Of a DNA stretch of 54,622 bases, positions 16,510 through 25,461 are shown piece by piece. How positions within the stretch are numbered: position 1 is the first letter of the stretch; the number at the start of each line of letters is the position of its first letter. Origin of the DNA: Acidimicrobiia bacterium. GTDB lineage: Bacteria; Actinomycetota; Acidimicrobiia; IMCC26256; PALSA-555. The stretch lies in NCBI GenBank assembly GCA_009694295.1, contig SHVJ01000004.1, forward strand, positions 1 through 54,622, given 5' to 3'. The notes beneath the pieces were generated by a model that searched no databases, was not told where the DNA came from, and was given only the letters and a program-made list of their open reading frames with translations. A program made the translations under genes and the position numbers.

Positions 16510-17525
16510 GAGAGGTGGCGGCCGAGCTGTTGCGATACCGCGGTCACCGCGGCGAGCGCGTGCCGGTAGTCCATACGTGTGGGTCCGAGCACTCCGACGA
16601 TGCCAGACGCGCCGCCTTCCGCCTCGTATGGCGCAACGACGATGGAGCAGTCGCGCAGCTCATCGAGCCGGTTCTCGGATCCGATGCTCACCGTGACCCC
16701 GCGGTCGAGCAGCTCGCGCACGAGGGAGACCACGATCACTTGACGTTCGAGCATCTCGAGCAGGCGCGCCGCGCCGTCGTTCGTAGAGAACGCTTCCTGC
16801 TCGGCGGCGATCCGACTGACGCCGCCGACGTACAGCGGCTCCGACGTTGCTTCGGCGGCGAGACCCACGAGCGCGTTGTGCGCGGCGTTCACAACATCGT
16901 CGGCGGCTGGATCGCCGGTGGTTGGAGCGTCGGGCAGGTCGACCCACGGACGCCCGCGCAACAATCCGTCGAGCGCCACGCCCGCCGCGCGCACGCGGCC
17001 TTCGTCGGCATCCTTGTCGAGGTGCAGGGCTTGCTTCTCGACGGCGCCGTTCGAGAGCACGACGACGAGCAACACCACGCGCGCTTGGAGCGGCACGAGC
17101 TGCACGCTGCGCACGACCGCGCTGTCGGGCTCCGGCGCCATGACCATCGCGGCGTGATGACTCACGCGCGACAACATCTGACTGGTCTCGTGGAGCAGGT
17201 CTTCGAGTGCCTGGTGCGTCGAAGCGAAGAAGTCGGACACCACGCGACGCTGCATCGGCGGCAACCCACCCGTCGGCGCATAGCGATCGACGAAGAACCG
17301 GTAGCCCTGGTCGGTGGGGACGCGGCCCGCCGAGGTGTGCGGTTGGCGGAGATATCCCTCCCGCTCGAGGACCGTCATCTCGTTGCGGACGGTGGCGCTC
17401 GAAACTCCGAGACCGCTCGCTAGGGCGATCGCCTGAGAGCCGACGGGCTGAGCGGTCTCCACGTACTCCTCGACCACCGCCTTGAGGATGGCGGCCTTGC
17501 GGTCGTCGAGCTCTGGTTGGTCCAT
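16506..17525 (-). CDS. hrcA: Heat-inducible transcription repressor HrcA
   Basis: Repressor of class I heat-shock genes that binds CIRCE; folding by GroEL keeps it active (family knowledge). The 339-aa protein begins MDQPELDDRKAAILKAVVEE with a winged helix ending in SSATVRNEMTVLEREGYL and QPHTSAGRVPTDQGYRFFVD, the family signature. The ATG at 17525 has GGTGGAG seven bases upstream. The open frame extends to 18383, but that part lies antisense-shifted within the anti-sigma gene and is not real. A CIRCE element lies 70 bases upstream. Confidence 0.95.
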   Translation of the reverse strand: MDQPELDDRKAAILKAVVEEYVETAQPVGSQAIALASGLGVSSATVRNEMTVLEREGYLRQPHTSAGRVPTDQGYRFFVDRYAPTGGLPPMQRRVVSDFFASTHQALEDLLHETSQMLSRVSHHAAMVMAPEPDSAVVRSVQLVPLQARVVLLVVVLSNGAVEKQALHLDKDADEGRVRAAGVALDGLLRGRPWVDLPDAPTTGDPAADDVVNAAHNALVGLAAEATSEPLYVGGVSRIAAEQEAFSTNDGAARLLEMLERQVIVVSLVRELLDRGVTVSIGSENRLDELRDCSIVVAPYEAEGGASGIVGVLGPTRMDYRHALAAVTAVSQQLGRHLS

Positions 17526-17594
17526 GGGGGTGCTCCACCTACGCCCCGGGACTGGGTCCAGGCTGGATTCCCAAGAATCTGGGGTGGGGACGTG

Positions 17595-17621
17595 TTGGCA
17601 CTCGATGTTATCGAGTGCCAA
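17595..17621. promoter_or_regulatory. CIRCE operator (HrcA binding site)
   Basis: TTGGCACTC, nine bases, then GAGTGCCAA: a perfect 9-9-9 inverted repeat matching the CIRCE consensus TTAGCACTC-N9-GAGTGCTAA with one symmetric change. It lies 70 bases before the hrcA start, so hrcA-dnaJ(-rsmE) should be autoregulated. Confidence 0.93.
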
Positions 17622-17667
17622 CGCCGGCGCCTTGCGGTCACCTCGATTGCTTCGCTCCCGCTCCGCC

Positions 17668-18456
17668 TTAGGCGAACGCACCCTCCAGCACATGGGGGCC
17701 TTGGGGCCGCACGACACCTGAGGCGGCCTCCGCGGTGATCGCGAATCCCCAGGCGTCGGTAGGCGCACGGAACGCGGCGAGGTCGAAGTCACGGCCGAGC
17801 ACCCCAGCCGACACCATCGTTGGTGCGTCGTTCGGACCCGACATCGCCCAGAGCTGGTACGTCTGGTCGTTGGGCAGCCGCGGCAGATCAGCCGACATGA
17901 GATAGCCCGCGCCGTCGTGCATCGACACCAGGGTCGCCGTCGCACCGCCGCCGCCGCCGTCGTTGGGTGAGGCGTTGGGTGAGGCGTTGGGGGATTCGAG
18001 GTGCATCGTGCGCGAGCGCGGATCGGCCATCGCCGCGAGTGCCGCGCGACGCGTGCCGTCGCGCTCCATGCTGCTTGCGACGGCTTCGAGCCGGTCGTCC
18101 TGACGTTGGATCTTGTCGGAGAGCACGACGACGGTGACAGTGGCTGCCGCGACACTCGCGGCAGCGATCCCCGCGGTGAGGCGCAACGCGAAGGTACGCC
18201 GGCGGAACGGCAGCACGAGCGCCGGTGGCTCTTCGCCGAGCGCGTCTTCGATCCGCGCCCACAATCCCGGGGGCGCTTCCGAGCCGGCATGCGACAGGAA
18301 GGCTGCCGTCTCCCGCAGCCCGGCGAGCTCCTCGCGCGCTTCTGGTGACCGCTCGAGCCATGCTTCGAGTTGCTCGCGCTCATCGCCGTCGACCGCGTCG
18401 AGGGCGTAGGCGCCGAGCAGCTCGTGGAGCTCGTGGGGACTCAGCTCTCGAGCCAT
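17668..18456 (-). CDS. Anti-sigma factor, RskA family
   Basis: Single-pass membrane protein that holds an ECF sigma factor inactive at the membrane. The 262 aa comprise an N-terminal sigma-binding region (HELLGAYALDAVDGDEREQLE, typical of RskA), a membrane helix at about 90-112, a PNASPNASPND plus polyglycine linker, and an extracytoplasmic RskA domain (NDQTYQLWAMSG...FDLAAFRAPTDAWGFAITAEA). It starts 16 bases inside the upstream sigma gene, so the pair is translationally coupled. The signal sensed is unknown. Confidence 0.88.
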   Translation of the reverse strand: MARELSPHELHELLGAYALDAVDGDEREQLEAWLERSPEAREELAGLRETAAFLSHAGSEAPPGLWARIEDALGEEPPALVLPFRRRTFALRLTAGIAAASVAAATVTVVVLSDKIQRQDDRLEAVASSMERDGTRRAALAAMADPRSRTMHLESPNASPNASPNDGGGGGATATLVSMHDGAGYLMSADLPRLPNDQTYQLWAMSGPNDAPTMVSAGVLGRDFDLAAFRAPTDAWGFAITAEAASGVVRPQGPHVLEGAFA

Positions 18457-19046
18457 GGTCCCCCATCTCCTGCTGCGCCGCTGGTGACCAGCGACGTGCG
18501 CAGATGCGCGAGGCCGGCGCGGATGCGGCTCTTCACGGTCCCTTCGGGTTGGCCGAGCATCTCGGCAACTTCCCGATACGAGTGACCGCCGAAGTACGCG
18601 AGCTCGATCGCGGCGCGTTCCGACTCCTGAAGCTCGGCGAGCGCGGCGCGCACGTTCTCGCCCAGCGTGAGCTGCTCGACTTCGCGTTCGAGGTCGTAGC
18701 TCTCCGTGGTTCGGCGCCGGGCGTCCTTCTCTTCCCGCGTTCGGCGCGACGACTCGGCTCGCACGAGGTCGACGCTCCGACCGTGGGTCTGGGCCAGAAG
18801 GAACGCCCGCAGCGATCCCCGCTCGGGATCGAACTTCTCGGGTTGGTTCCAGAGCCGGAGGAACACCTCCTGCACGACGTCCTCGGCCAGCACCCGCGAG
18901 TTGAGGATGCGCAGCGCGAGCCCGAAGGTGGCGCCGGCGTGACGTCGGTAGATCTCGGCGAGCGCAGCCTGGTGGAACCGGCCGACCGCGACCACAAGCT
19001 GGGCGTCGCTTGCGCCCCGGGGATCCTCAGCGCTCACGGGGCTCAC
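18441..19046 (-). CDS. ECF RNA polymerase sigma factor
   Basis: Extracytoplasmic-function sigma-70 of the SigK/RpoE type. Region 2 is visible in the first half (DAQLVVAVGRFHQAALAEIY; AEDVVQEVFLRLW), and region 4 near the C-terminus (AIELAYFGGHSYREVAEMLG, GTVKSRIRAGLAHLR). The 201-aa length is normal. GTG start at 19046 with GAGGGAAG just upstream; a second in-frame GTG lies four codons in. It precedes and overlaps its cognate RskA-like anti-sigma factor. Its regulon cannot be deduced here. Confidence 0.92.
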   Translation of the reverse strand: MSPVSAEDPRGASDAQLVVAVGRFHQAALAEIYRRHAGATFGLALRILNSRVLAEDVVQEVFLRLWNQPEKFDPERGSLRAFLLAQTHGRSVDLVRAESSRRTREEKDARRRTTESYDLEREVEQLTLGENVRAALAELQESERAAIELAYFGGHSYREVAEMLGQPEGTVKSRIRAGLAHLRTSLVTSGAAGDGGPWLES

Positions 19047-19140
19047 CTTCCCTCACAGGGCCTCGTGGAGCCTTGCAGATTGGACGCACAGTGATGGTTC
19101 GACACGCAGGCTGCCCCTGGATGCCTCTACTCTGCCGCTC

Positions 19141-19605
19141 GTGCGCATCGCCACCACCGCGAACGCCGCGCTGGCTCGGTGGCTTCGTGAGGCGACGAAC
19201 CGCCCCACGGGGCGCTTGTGGGCACGCCGACGGGTCCGGATCGAGTCGCAACGCTGCCATCCCGATCTGCTCGAACGGTTGCACGTGCTCGTGGAGCAAC
19301 TTCCCGAGACGAGCACCCGGTTCGTCGGTGGCATCCCGCTCGTCGGGCATCCCGGTGCAGTCGTGTTCGCGATGGCCGCCGGCCAGAGCTGGGTGATGCT
19401 CCGCCTCCCGCCTCACGTTCACTCCGTGGTCGTGCACAGCGAGTGGGGCAACCGAGGGTTGACGGGCGATTGGGTCGACGTTGATCCGTGGCTCACCGAC
19501 CTCGAGCCGTACGAAGCACTGAGCCGCGTCCGCGGATGGGTGCGCGCAGCGTACGAGTACGCAGGCGAGCTGGCGCCACCCCCTCCGCGGGTAAGCCCGA
19601 CGTAA
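19141..19605 (+). CDS. Hypothetical protein
   Basis: I do not recognise this 154-aa protein. It has no signal peptide or membrane helix. It starts with a basic stretch (RLWARRRVRIES), contains a hydrophobic core (GAVVFAMAAGQSWVMLRLPP) and ends with a Trp/Asp-rich part (GDWVDVDPWLTDLEPYEALS; VRGWVRAAYEYA). It could be a small alpha/beta domain, but no catalytic motif stands out. The gene is divergent from the sigma factor across a 94-base spacer and converges on lepA with a 6-base gap. Start GTG at 19141. Confidence 0.6.
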   Translation: MRIATTANAALARWLREATNRPTGRLWARRRVRIESQRCHPDLLERLHVLVEQLPETSTRFVGGIPLVGHPGAVVFAMAAGQSWVMLRLPPHVHSVVVHSEWGNRGLTGDWVDVDPWLTDLEPYEALSRVRGWVRAAYEYAGELAPPPPRVSPT

Positions 19606-19611
19606 GCCTGG

Positions 19612-21399
19612 CTACTCGTCGAGGCGGAGTGCCGCGACGAACGCCTCTTGGGGAACTTCCACACGGCCGATCGACTTCATCTTGCGCTTGCCGGCCTTCT
19701 GCTGCTCGAGCAGCTTGCGCTTGCGCGTGATGTCGCCGCCGTAGCACTTCGCGATCACGTCCTTGCGCACCGCCTTGACCGTCTCGCGAGCGATGATGCG
19801 CCCGCCGATCGCCGCTTGGATGGGCACATCGAAGAGCTGGCGCGGGATCAGCTCTTTGAGCTTCTGCGTCATGCGGCGGCCGTAGTCGTACGCCTTGTCG
19901 CGGTGCATGATCGTGGAGAACGCGTCGACCGGCACGTTGTTGAGCAGCACGTCGACCTTGACGAGGTCGGAGCGCTGGTACTCAGCGGGCTCGTAGTCGA
20001 GGCTCGCGTACCCGCGAGTGCGCGACTTGAGCTGGTCGAAGAAGTCGAGGACGATTTCGGCGAGCGGGATCACGTAGACCAGCTCCACTCGGTCCTCCGA
20101 GAGGTACTCCATCTTGATCATCTCGCCCCGGCGGGTCTGCGTGAGATCCATGATCGGGCCGACGAAGTCGGTAGGTGTGAGCACCGTTATGTTCACGTAG
20201 GGCTCTTTGACGAAGTCGACCGCGTTGTTCTCTGGCATCGCCGACGGGTTGTCGACAACCTCGACTGCGCCGTTGTGCAGATGGGCGAGGTACTCGACGT
20301 TGGGGGCCGTGGCGACGAGCGAGAGGTTGTACTCACGCTCGAGCCGCTCTCGCACGATCTCCATGTGCAGCAGGCCGAGGAACCCACATCGGAAGCCGAA
20401 GCCGAGCGCGCCCGACGTCTCGGGCTCATACGTGAAGGATGAGTCGTTGAGGCGCAGCTTCTCGAGGGCTTCTCGCAGGTCGCCGTATTCGTCGCCGACG
20501 ATCGGGTACAGACCGCAGAACACCATCGGCTTGGGGTTGCGGTAGCCCGGGAGCGGCTCACCCGGGTGCGCGGCATTCGTGACGGTCTCACCGACGCGGG
20601 CCTCGCCAACGTCTTTGATGCCCGCGATGAGGTATCCGACTTCGCCGGGACCGAGCGACTTCACTGGCGTGGGCACCGGCAGCCGTACGCCGACTTCTTC
20701 GGCATCGTGGGTGGCTTTGGTCTGGAGGAAGCGGAGCTTTTCGTCGGTGGTGAGTGTGCCGTCGAACACGCGCACCGCACTGATCACGCCGCGGTACGGG
20801 TCGTAATACGAGTCGAAGAGGAGTGCGCGGAGCGGCGCGTCGGGGTCGCCTTCGGGTGCAGGCACTCGTTCGACGATCGCATCGAGGAGTTCAGGGACAC
20901 CCTCCCCTGTCTTGGCCGAGATCCGGAGGATCTCATTGACTGGGATGCCGAGCACCTTCTCGATTTCCGCGGCGCGCTTGTCGGGCTCGGCCGCCGGCAG
21001 ATCGATCTTGTTGAGCGCGGCGACAATCGTGAGGTTCGCTTCGAGCGCCGAGTAGCAGTTGGCGAGCGTTTGCGCCTCGATGCCCTGGCTGGCGTCAACG
21101 AGGAGGACGGCGCCTTCGCACGCGTGCAGGCTGCGGGATACTTCGTAGGAGAAGTCGACGTGTCCGGGCGTGTCGATCAGATGGAGGACGTGGTCCTTCC
21201 ACGTGAGCCGTACGTTCTGGGCCTTGATCGTGATACCGCGCTCGCGCTCGATGTCCATCGAGTCGAGGTACTGGGCGCGCATGTCGCGCGGATCGACAGC
21301 GCCACACAGCTCGAGGAGCCGATCGGCCAGCGTCGACTTGCCGTGGTCGATGTGGGCGATGATCGAAACGTTGCGAAAGCGGTCGCGGGACGTCGGCAT
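19612..21399 (-). CDS. lepA: Elongation factor 4 (LepA)
   Basis: Translational GTPase that binds the ribosome and affects initiation and stalled elongation. The 595-aa protein has the P-loop [17 protein letters not shown]2 with [11 protein letters not shown]3 DTPGH, G4 NKID, and the LepA-specific C-terminal domain ([20 protein letters not shown]). The ATG at 21399 is chosen over an open extension to 21441, since [20 protein letters not shown] begins at the usual place. Confidence 0.96.
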   Translation of the reverse strand: MPTSRDRFRNVSIIAHIDHGKSTLADRLLELCGAVDPRDMRAQYLDSMDIERERGITIKAQNVRLTWKDHVLHLIDTPGHVDFSYEVSRSLHACEGAVLLVDASQGIEAQTLANCYSALEANLTIVAALNKIDLPAAEPDKRAAEIEKVLGIPVNEILRISAKTGEGVPELLDAIVERVPAPEGDPDAPLRALLFDSYYDPYRGVISAVRVFDGTLTTDEKLRFLQTKATHDAEEVGVRLPVPTPVKSLGPGEVGYLIAGIKDVGEARVGETVTNAAHPGEPLPGYRNPKPMVFCGLYPIVGDEYGDLREALEKLRLNDSSFTYEPETSGALGFGFRCGFLGLLHMEIVRERLEREYNLSLVATAPNVEYLAHLHNGAVEVVDNPSAMPENNAVDFVKEPYVNITVLTPTDFVGPIMDLTQTRRGEMIKMEYLSEDRVELVYVIPLAEIVLDFFDQLKSRTRGYASLDYEPAEYQRSDLVKVDVLLNNVPVDAFSTIMHRDKAYDYGRRMTQKLKELIPRQLFDVPIQAAIGGRIIARETVKAVRKDVIAKCYGGDITRKRKLLEQQKAGKRKMKSIGRVEVPQEAFVAALRLDE

Positions 21400-21471
21400 G
21401 GGACGTCCAGTCTCGCAGAGCGCGGCCGGACTCCTCCGCACGTCGGCGAGCGAAAAGGCGGAAGCGGCGTG

Positions 21472-22641
21472 TTACGCCGCGTCGGATTTCGGTGGCGCCC
21501 GGAGCGACCAGGTGCCATCGCCGTTCTCGACCACCTCGTATCCGCGATGGGTGATCAGGTCGTGGTGGTCTGGGCACACACCACCAAGAACCCCGTATCT
21601 GGTGATGCGATTCTCGGCGAAGCCGAGCGTGTGGTGCCGCTCGAGAGCACGGGTGTGGTCACAGTCGCGGACCTTGCAACGTCCCTGGTCACGTTCGTCG
21701 ACCGCAATGCGCAGCGCCACAGGTACGTGGCGGGTGGTGGAAACCACGGTCTGGACATCGACTCCGTCGGAGATCACGAGCTCCAACAGCCCGTGTGACA
21801 ACACCTTGCGAGCGTGATCGACAGGCACGGGCCCGACGCCGGGGATCTCGCAGACCTCACCTTCTCGGGTCTTGCCATCGAGCAGCGAGCCGAGGTCGAC
21901 GCGCACCCGCACCACGTCGGAATTCTGCGACCGCGCAGCCGTGGGTGCCGCAGCACTGCGGGCAAGACCGACGAGGGCGTCGAAGCGGTAGGCGTCGTGT
22001 GATTCGTGCCGCCCGGCGCGCCTGGCGGTGTCGAACGCGTCACGTTCGAGCGGTTTGAGTGCGGCGAGGATCTCGGCGATCTGCTCGGTAGGCCCAGAGA
22101 AGGTTCCGTGGGTGGCGTAGCCGCGCGTCCAGGTACGCAGATGACGTTCCTTGCGGGCCTGCTCACGACCCTTGGCCTCGTCGCTGGCCCACGCGATCAC
22201 ACGTTCCTTCTCGCTGCGCAGCTCACGGAACCCGCGATGTGTCGCAACGTGGATCAGGTGCTCTTCGGATCCAGGAGCGACCGAAGCAGCCGCAGTCACC
22301 TGGGCCGCTTGCGCGAGGGACAGGCCGCCGGCGCGCAGCGTGTCGGCGGTGGCCGGCAACGATGCGAGACGGTCCGCGGTCGTAAGCGTCTCGCGCGCCG
22401 CGTGCTCAGAGGTGCCTGACACGCCCGCAAGCCACTGCTCAGCGCTCACAGCATGCGACGTGCGGGTCCAGGCACCCGTGTCGGCCGCACGCTTGGCAAA
22501 GAGCAGCGTGACGGCTTCGCCGAGCTTGACGATCTCCGCGCCGACTTCGGTGAGTCGAGCCGCGTCAGCACCCGAGTACTCCTCGGGCACCAGCGATGCA
22601 GTGCGAACTGCAAGCGCGTCGCGGATCTCCTCGAACTTCAT
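21472..22641 (-). CDS. DUF222 and HNH endonuclease domain protein (13E12-type)
   Basis: A 389-aa protein of the actinobacterial 13E12-repeat type: an N-terminal helical DUF222 domain (about 20-250) and a C-terminal HNH nuclease. The HNH part shows [25 protein letters not shown] and [12 protein letters not shown], so the catalytic His, Asn and His pattern and zinc cysteines are intact. Such proteins occur in many copies in some actinobacteria and are often regarded as mobile; substrate and role are unknown. It stands alone between lepA and rpsT, next to a decayed gene, which supports insertion at this spot. Confidence 0.85.
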   Translation of the reverse strand: MKFEEIRDALAVRTASLVPEEYSGADAARLTEVGAEIVKLGEAVTLLFAKRAADTGAWTRTSHAVSAEQWLAGVSGTSEHAARETLTTADRLASLPATADTLRAGGLSLAQAAQVTAAASVAPGSEEHLIHVATHRGFRELRSEKERVIAWASDEAKGREQARKERHLRTWTRGYATHGTFSGPTEQIAEILAALKPLERDAFDTARRAGRHESHDAYRFDALVGLARSAAAPTAARSQNSDVVRVRVDLGSLLDGKTREGEVCEIPGVGPVPVDHARKVLSHGLLELVISDGVDVQTVVSTTRHVPVALRIAVDERDQGRCKVRDCDHTRALERHHTLGFAENRITRYGVLGGVCPDHHDLITHRGYEVVENGDGTWSLRAPPKSDAA

Positions 22642-22819
22642 GCGACCACGATGACAGGGGGGTGTGACATTCAGGCCCGCGAAACGCCTGGAAACACGTC
22701 AAGATCCTGCCAATCTCGTGGCAGAAATCATGCGCGTCGGCGCGCGGCAAACACGCTACGCGTCGACATCAACGTCGATGTCGACACACTTCACTTGCAG
22801 AACTGCTGGACTGATCGAC

Positions 22820-23141
22820 ATGAAAGATGGCTGGGAGCGCGGGCACGGCGAGATCGAAGCCACACGCGAGAAGTTGCAATGGGGTCTCTGAGATCCCGAC
22901 CAGTTCTTCGCCGACCGCGGTCTCGCCTTGCGCTGTTTCGAAAGCTGATGGCGAATGGTGGGCCCACCTTCACAGACCTATTCGGTGGTGGACGCCCCGC
23001 AGGCGATCACACCGCGCCAGCGCCACCCGATACGGCCGCGGTTCATCGAAGGTGGATTGCAAGGAAAGCGCGGTTCGCCGATGGGTGGTCAAGCAGGAAT
23101 CGGCCGATATCGCGCGCCGACCCGGCGAAGGTCTGCCGTAA
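22820..23141 (+). pseudogene. Decayed small gene (one stop, one frameshift)
   Basis: The 615-base gap between the HNH gene and rpsT has no intact gene. From an ATG at 22820 one frame reads 23 residues (ending EKLQWGL), meets TGA at 22889-22891, continues sensibly as [18 protein letters not shown], and stops again. Shifting frame just before that stop gives [16 protein letters not shown] and then [20 protein letters not shown] until TAA at 23139-23141. Joined, these make a plausible protein of about 105 aa with a Trp-rich middle and an Arg/Trp-rich end. I do not recognise the family. The reading is an inference. Confidence 0.4.
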
Positions 23142-23256
23142 GTCCCCAGACTCAGCTGCCACCGCCCAATCTCACCCGACCCGCTGGAGGCCTGAACCGG
23201 TCCCCCTGATAGCCTGCTCGGGTCCCAGACGAATCTTTGGAGTAGCGCACGCCCTC

Positions 23257-23517
23257 ATGGCGAACATCAAGAGTCAGATCAAGCGGAACCGGCAGAACGA
23301 GAAGCGGCACGAGCGCAACAAGGGTGTGCGCTCGGAGCTGAAGAGTCGCGTGAAGGCGGCTCGGACTGCGATCGACGCCGGTGCGGCTGAGGCCCCTGAG
23401 GCCGCTCGCATGGCCCAGAAGCGCCTCGACAAAGCCGCTTCCAAAGGCCGGATCCACAAGAACCAGGCCGCTCGCCGCACCTCGCGTCTCATGAAGCGAG
23501 CTTCCAAGAGCGCCTGA
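23257..23517 (+). CDS. rpsT: 30S ribosomal protein S20
   Basis: Primary 16S-binding protein of the small subunit. The 86-aa, lysine/arginine-rich protein begins [20 protein letters not shown], exactly as expected for S20, and ends in [14 protein letters not shown]. The large open frame reaching back to 22453 is an artefact; the ATG at 23257 is clear. A GGAG lies 14 bases upstream, a little far for a strong ribosome site. It converges on holA with a 4-base gap and no terminator hairpin is visible. Confidence 0.97.
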   Translation: MANIKSQIKRNRQNEKRHERNKGVRSELKSRVKAARTAIDAGAAEAPEAARMAQKRLDKAASKGRIHKNQAARRTSRLMKRASKSA

Positions 23518-23521
23518 TCGT

Positions 23522-24586
23522 TCAGGTCCGTCTTGCTGCCGCCCGTGTGGTGAGTGCGGCAAGCCGAGCCACCAGCACCGACATCACTACATCGCCGGGG
23601 ATCGCGCGCTCGCCTTTCAGGTCGAGATCGGCCCGACCCAGGTGATCGAACGCCTGGCGTAGCCCGTCGGTCCCGAGGGCGCGCGCCTGGCGCAGCCGGA
23701 AGCCGGCAGCCCGAGGATTCATCCGCCCGCCCAATGCGGCCGCGGCGTCGTCGTTGCCACGGATCTCAGGATCGTCGAGGCGCAACAGCCGTCGGTAGTG
23801 CCCGTGCAGGAAACCCATCACTTCGAGCGGATGCAACGGCTTGGGATGCGTCGGGCTCGTGACGGTGAGCAATCGGTCCACGACCGCGAGCGCGCCCGGC
23901 ACATCGCCCTTCTCGATCGCGTTCGTGAGATCCCACATCGGGACCGCGCCCGCACCCGCGAGATACGGATCGACCTCTTCGACGTCGAGATCGGCACCAG
24001 GGCCATGAACCGCGGCAAGCATGTCGACGATGCCGGGCACCAAACCCGCGTCTTCGCCGACGTGCGCGATCAAGAGCTTGGCCGCGGCGGGACGCATCAT
24101 GAGCTGCGCGGCGTCGAGCTCACGAGCGAGCACATCAACCGCCTTCTCCGACGCGGTGCCCACCACTTCGCCCGATGCCTTCGCCAGCTTCTCGAGCGCC
24201 GTCGCCGTGGTTGCAGCACCGCGCGCCGTTCCCCCGGCCACGAGCACGAGCTCGGTGGTCTCCACCGGGTCGTCGAGGTACGCCTCGAGTGCCTTGACCT
24301 CGGGCTTGCCGAGGTTGCCGACGTCGTGCACCACGACGACACGCTTGGCCGTCATCATCGGCGGCGTGAGCGCCGCGTTCAACGCTGAGCCGAACGGTGT
24401 TCCGGTGATCTCGGCGGTGTCGCCACCGTCCTCATCATCCTCGGCATCGCTGCGACCGTCGGCAGGGATCGTGAAGTCCTCGAGTGCGAACGAACGGTCT
24501 TCGCCGTCGAGCAGCTCCTCGATGAGCGCCGACAGCGAGTCGTCGCGCAGGATCGGGTCGGCGCCCTTCACATAGTGAACCGTCAC
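23522..24586 (-). CDS. holA: DNA polymerase III subunit delta
   Basis: Clamp-loader subunit that opens the beta clamp. The 354-aa protein has the expected three-domain layout: an N-terminal ATPase-like fold (MTVHYVKGADPILRDDSL; AKRVVVVHDVGNL), a middle domain, and the C-terminal collar (PLHPLEVMGFLHGHYRRLLR; RQARALGTDGLRQAFDHLGRADLDLKG). As usual for delta there is no Walker A. A long acidic insert (DAEDDEDGGDTAE) follows the first helix. GTG start overlapping the folP-like stop (GTGA). Confidence 0.9.
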   Translation of the reverse strand: MTVHYVKGADPILRDDSLSALIEELLDGEDRSFALEDFTIPADGRSDAEDDEDGGDTAEITGTPFGSALNAALTPPMMTAKRVVVVHDVGNLGKPEVKALEAYLDDPVETTELVLVAGGTARGAATTATALEKLAKASGEVVGTASEKAVDVLARELDAAQLMMRPAAAKLLIAHVGEDAGLVPGIVDMLAAVHGPGADLDVEEVDPYLAGAGAVPMWDLTNAIEKGDVPGALAVVDRLLTVTSPTHPKPLHPLEVMGFLHGHYRRLLRLDDPEIRGNDDAAAALGGRMNPRAAGFRLRQARALGTDGLRQAFDHLGRADLDLKGERAIPGDVVMSVLVARLAALTTRAAARRT

Positions 24587-25461
24587 GAAATCCTCCGGTC
24601 CGACACCCTGATCCCGAGCGTGGCAGCTTCGGCTTCCAGGATCGCTTCCACCGTGCGGCAGACCTGCACGCTGCCGGCCACATCATGGACCCGCACGATG
24701 CGGCAGCCGTGCGCGACCCCGTAGGCAACGGATGCGAGCGACACGTCACGGCGGTCGTCGATCTCGAGGCCGAGCAGCTCACCGAGATACCGCTTGTTCG
24801 ATGCCGAGAGCAGCAGCGTGTATCCGGTGGCAGCGAGCATGTCGCTCTCCCGCAACAGGAGCGCGCTCATGGCGGGCGTCTTGCCGAGGTCGAGGCCGGC
24901 GTCGATCGCGATCTGCGACGTGTCGAGACCGACGGCCTCCGCCTGGGCCGCTCGATCCAGCAGGAAGTCATGGACCTCGCCGAGGAGGTCGTCGTAGTGC
25001 GGTTCGGGGTCGGGCACCCGGGGTTGCAGCCGGATGTGCGTGGCGACGACCGAGGCGTCGTGTTTGGCCGCCACTGAGAGGTACTCGGGGTCGCCGAAGC
25101 CGCTGATGTCGTTGCCCACGACGGCGCCGGCGCGACACGCCTCGTCAAGTACCGACGCTCGCCACGTGTCGACGGAGATCGCCACGTCGACTCGCTCACG
25201 CAACGCAGTGATCGCGGGAACGACGCGGTCGAGCTCTTCGGTCTCGCCGACCTCCGGACCCGGGCCGGCCTTCACGCCACCGACATCGAGCAGATCGGCG
25301 CCGACAGCAACCAGCTCGTCGGCCCGGCGGATGAGCGCATCGAGCTCGAACGTCTTGCCCTGGTCGTAGAACGAGTCGGGCGTGCGGTTGAGGATGCCCA
25401 TCACCAAGGTGCGGGTCGTGAGATCGACGACGCGGTCACCGAGGCGGAACGACCAGGGCAT
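24583..25461 (-). CDS. folP2: Dihydropteroate synthase-like protein (FolP2 type)
   Basis: TIM-barrel protein of the pterin-binding family, resembling mycobacterial FolP2 rather than the true folate enzyme. The 292-aa protein has MGILNRTPDSFYDQGKTF where DHPS has NVTPDSFSDGG, DVGGVKAGPG in place of DxGGESTRPG, and SASNKRYLG for GxSRKS. Residues that hold pterin pyrophosphate and p-aminobenzoate in DHPS are thus changed, so catalysis of dihydropteroate formation is doubtful. It sits between comEC (26-base overlap) and holA (GTGA overlap), not with other folate genes. Its substrate is unknown. Confidence 0.82.
   Translation of the reverse strand: MPWSFRLGDRVVDLTTRTLVMGILNRTPDSFYDQGKTFELDALIRRADELVAVGADLLDVGGVKAGPGPEVGETEELDRVVPAITALRERVDVAISVDTWRASVLDEACRAGAVVGNDISGFGDPEYLSVAAKHDASVVATHIRLQPRVPDPEPHYDDLLGEVHDFLLDRAAQAEAVGLDTSQIAIDAGLDLGKTPAMSALLLRESDMLAATGYTLLLSASNKRYLGELLGLEIDDRRDVSLASVAYGVAHGCRIVRVHDVAGSVQVCRTVEAILEAEAATLGIRVSDRRIS

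Noticed and set aside
17526-18383. N-terminal extension of hrcA to 625 aa
   Set aside because: The extra part is a shifted frame of the anti-sigma gene and of the CIRCE region; HrcA similarity begins at the ATG at 17525.
22889-22891. TGA as a selenocysteine codon in the small ORF
   Set aside because: No SECIS-like hairpin was evident right after it, and a separate frameshift is also needed, so decay is simpler.
22453-23256. Extended open frame joined to rpsT
   Set aside because: S20 starts at 23257 with its conserved N-terminus; the upstream part is non-conserved and partly antisense to the HNH gene.
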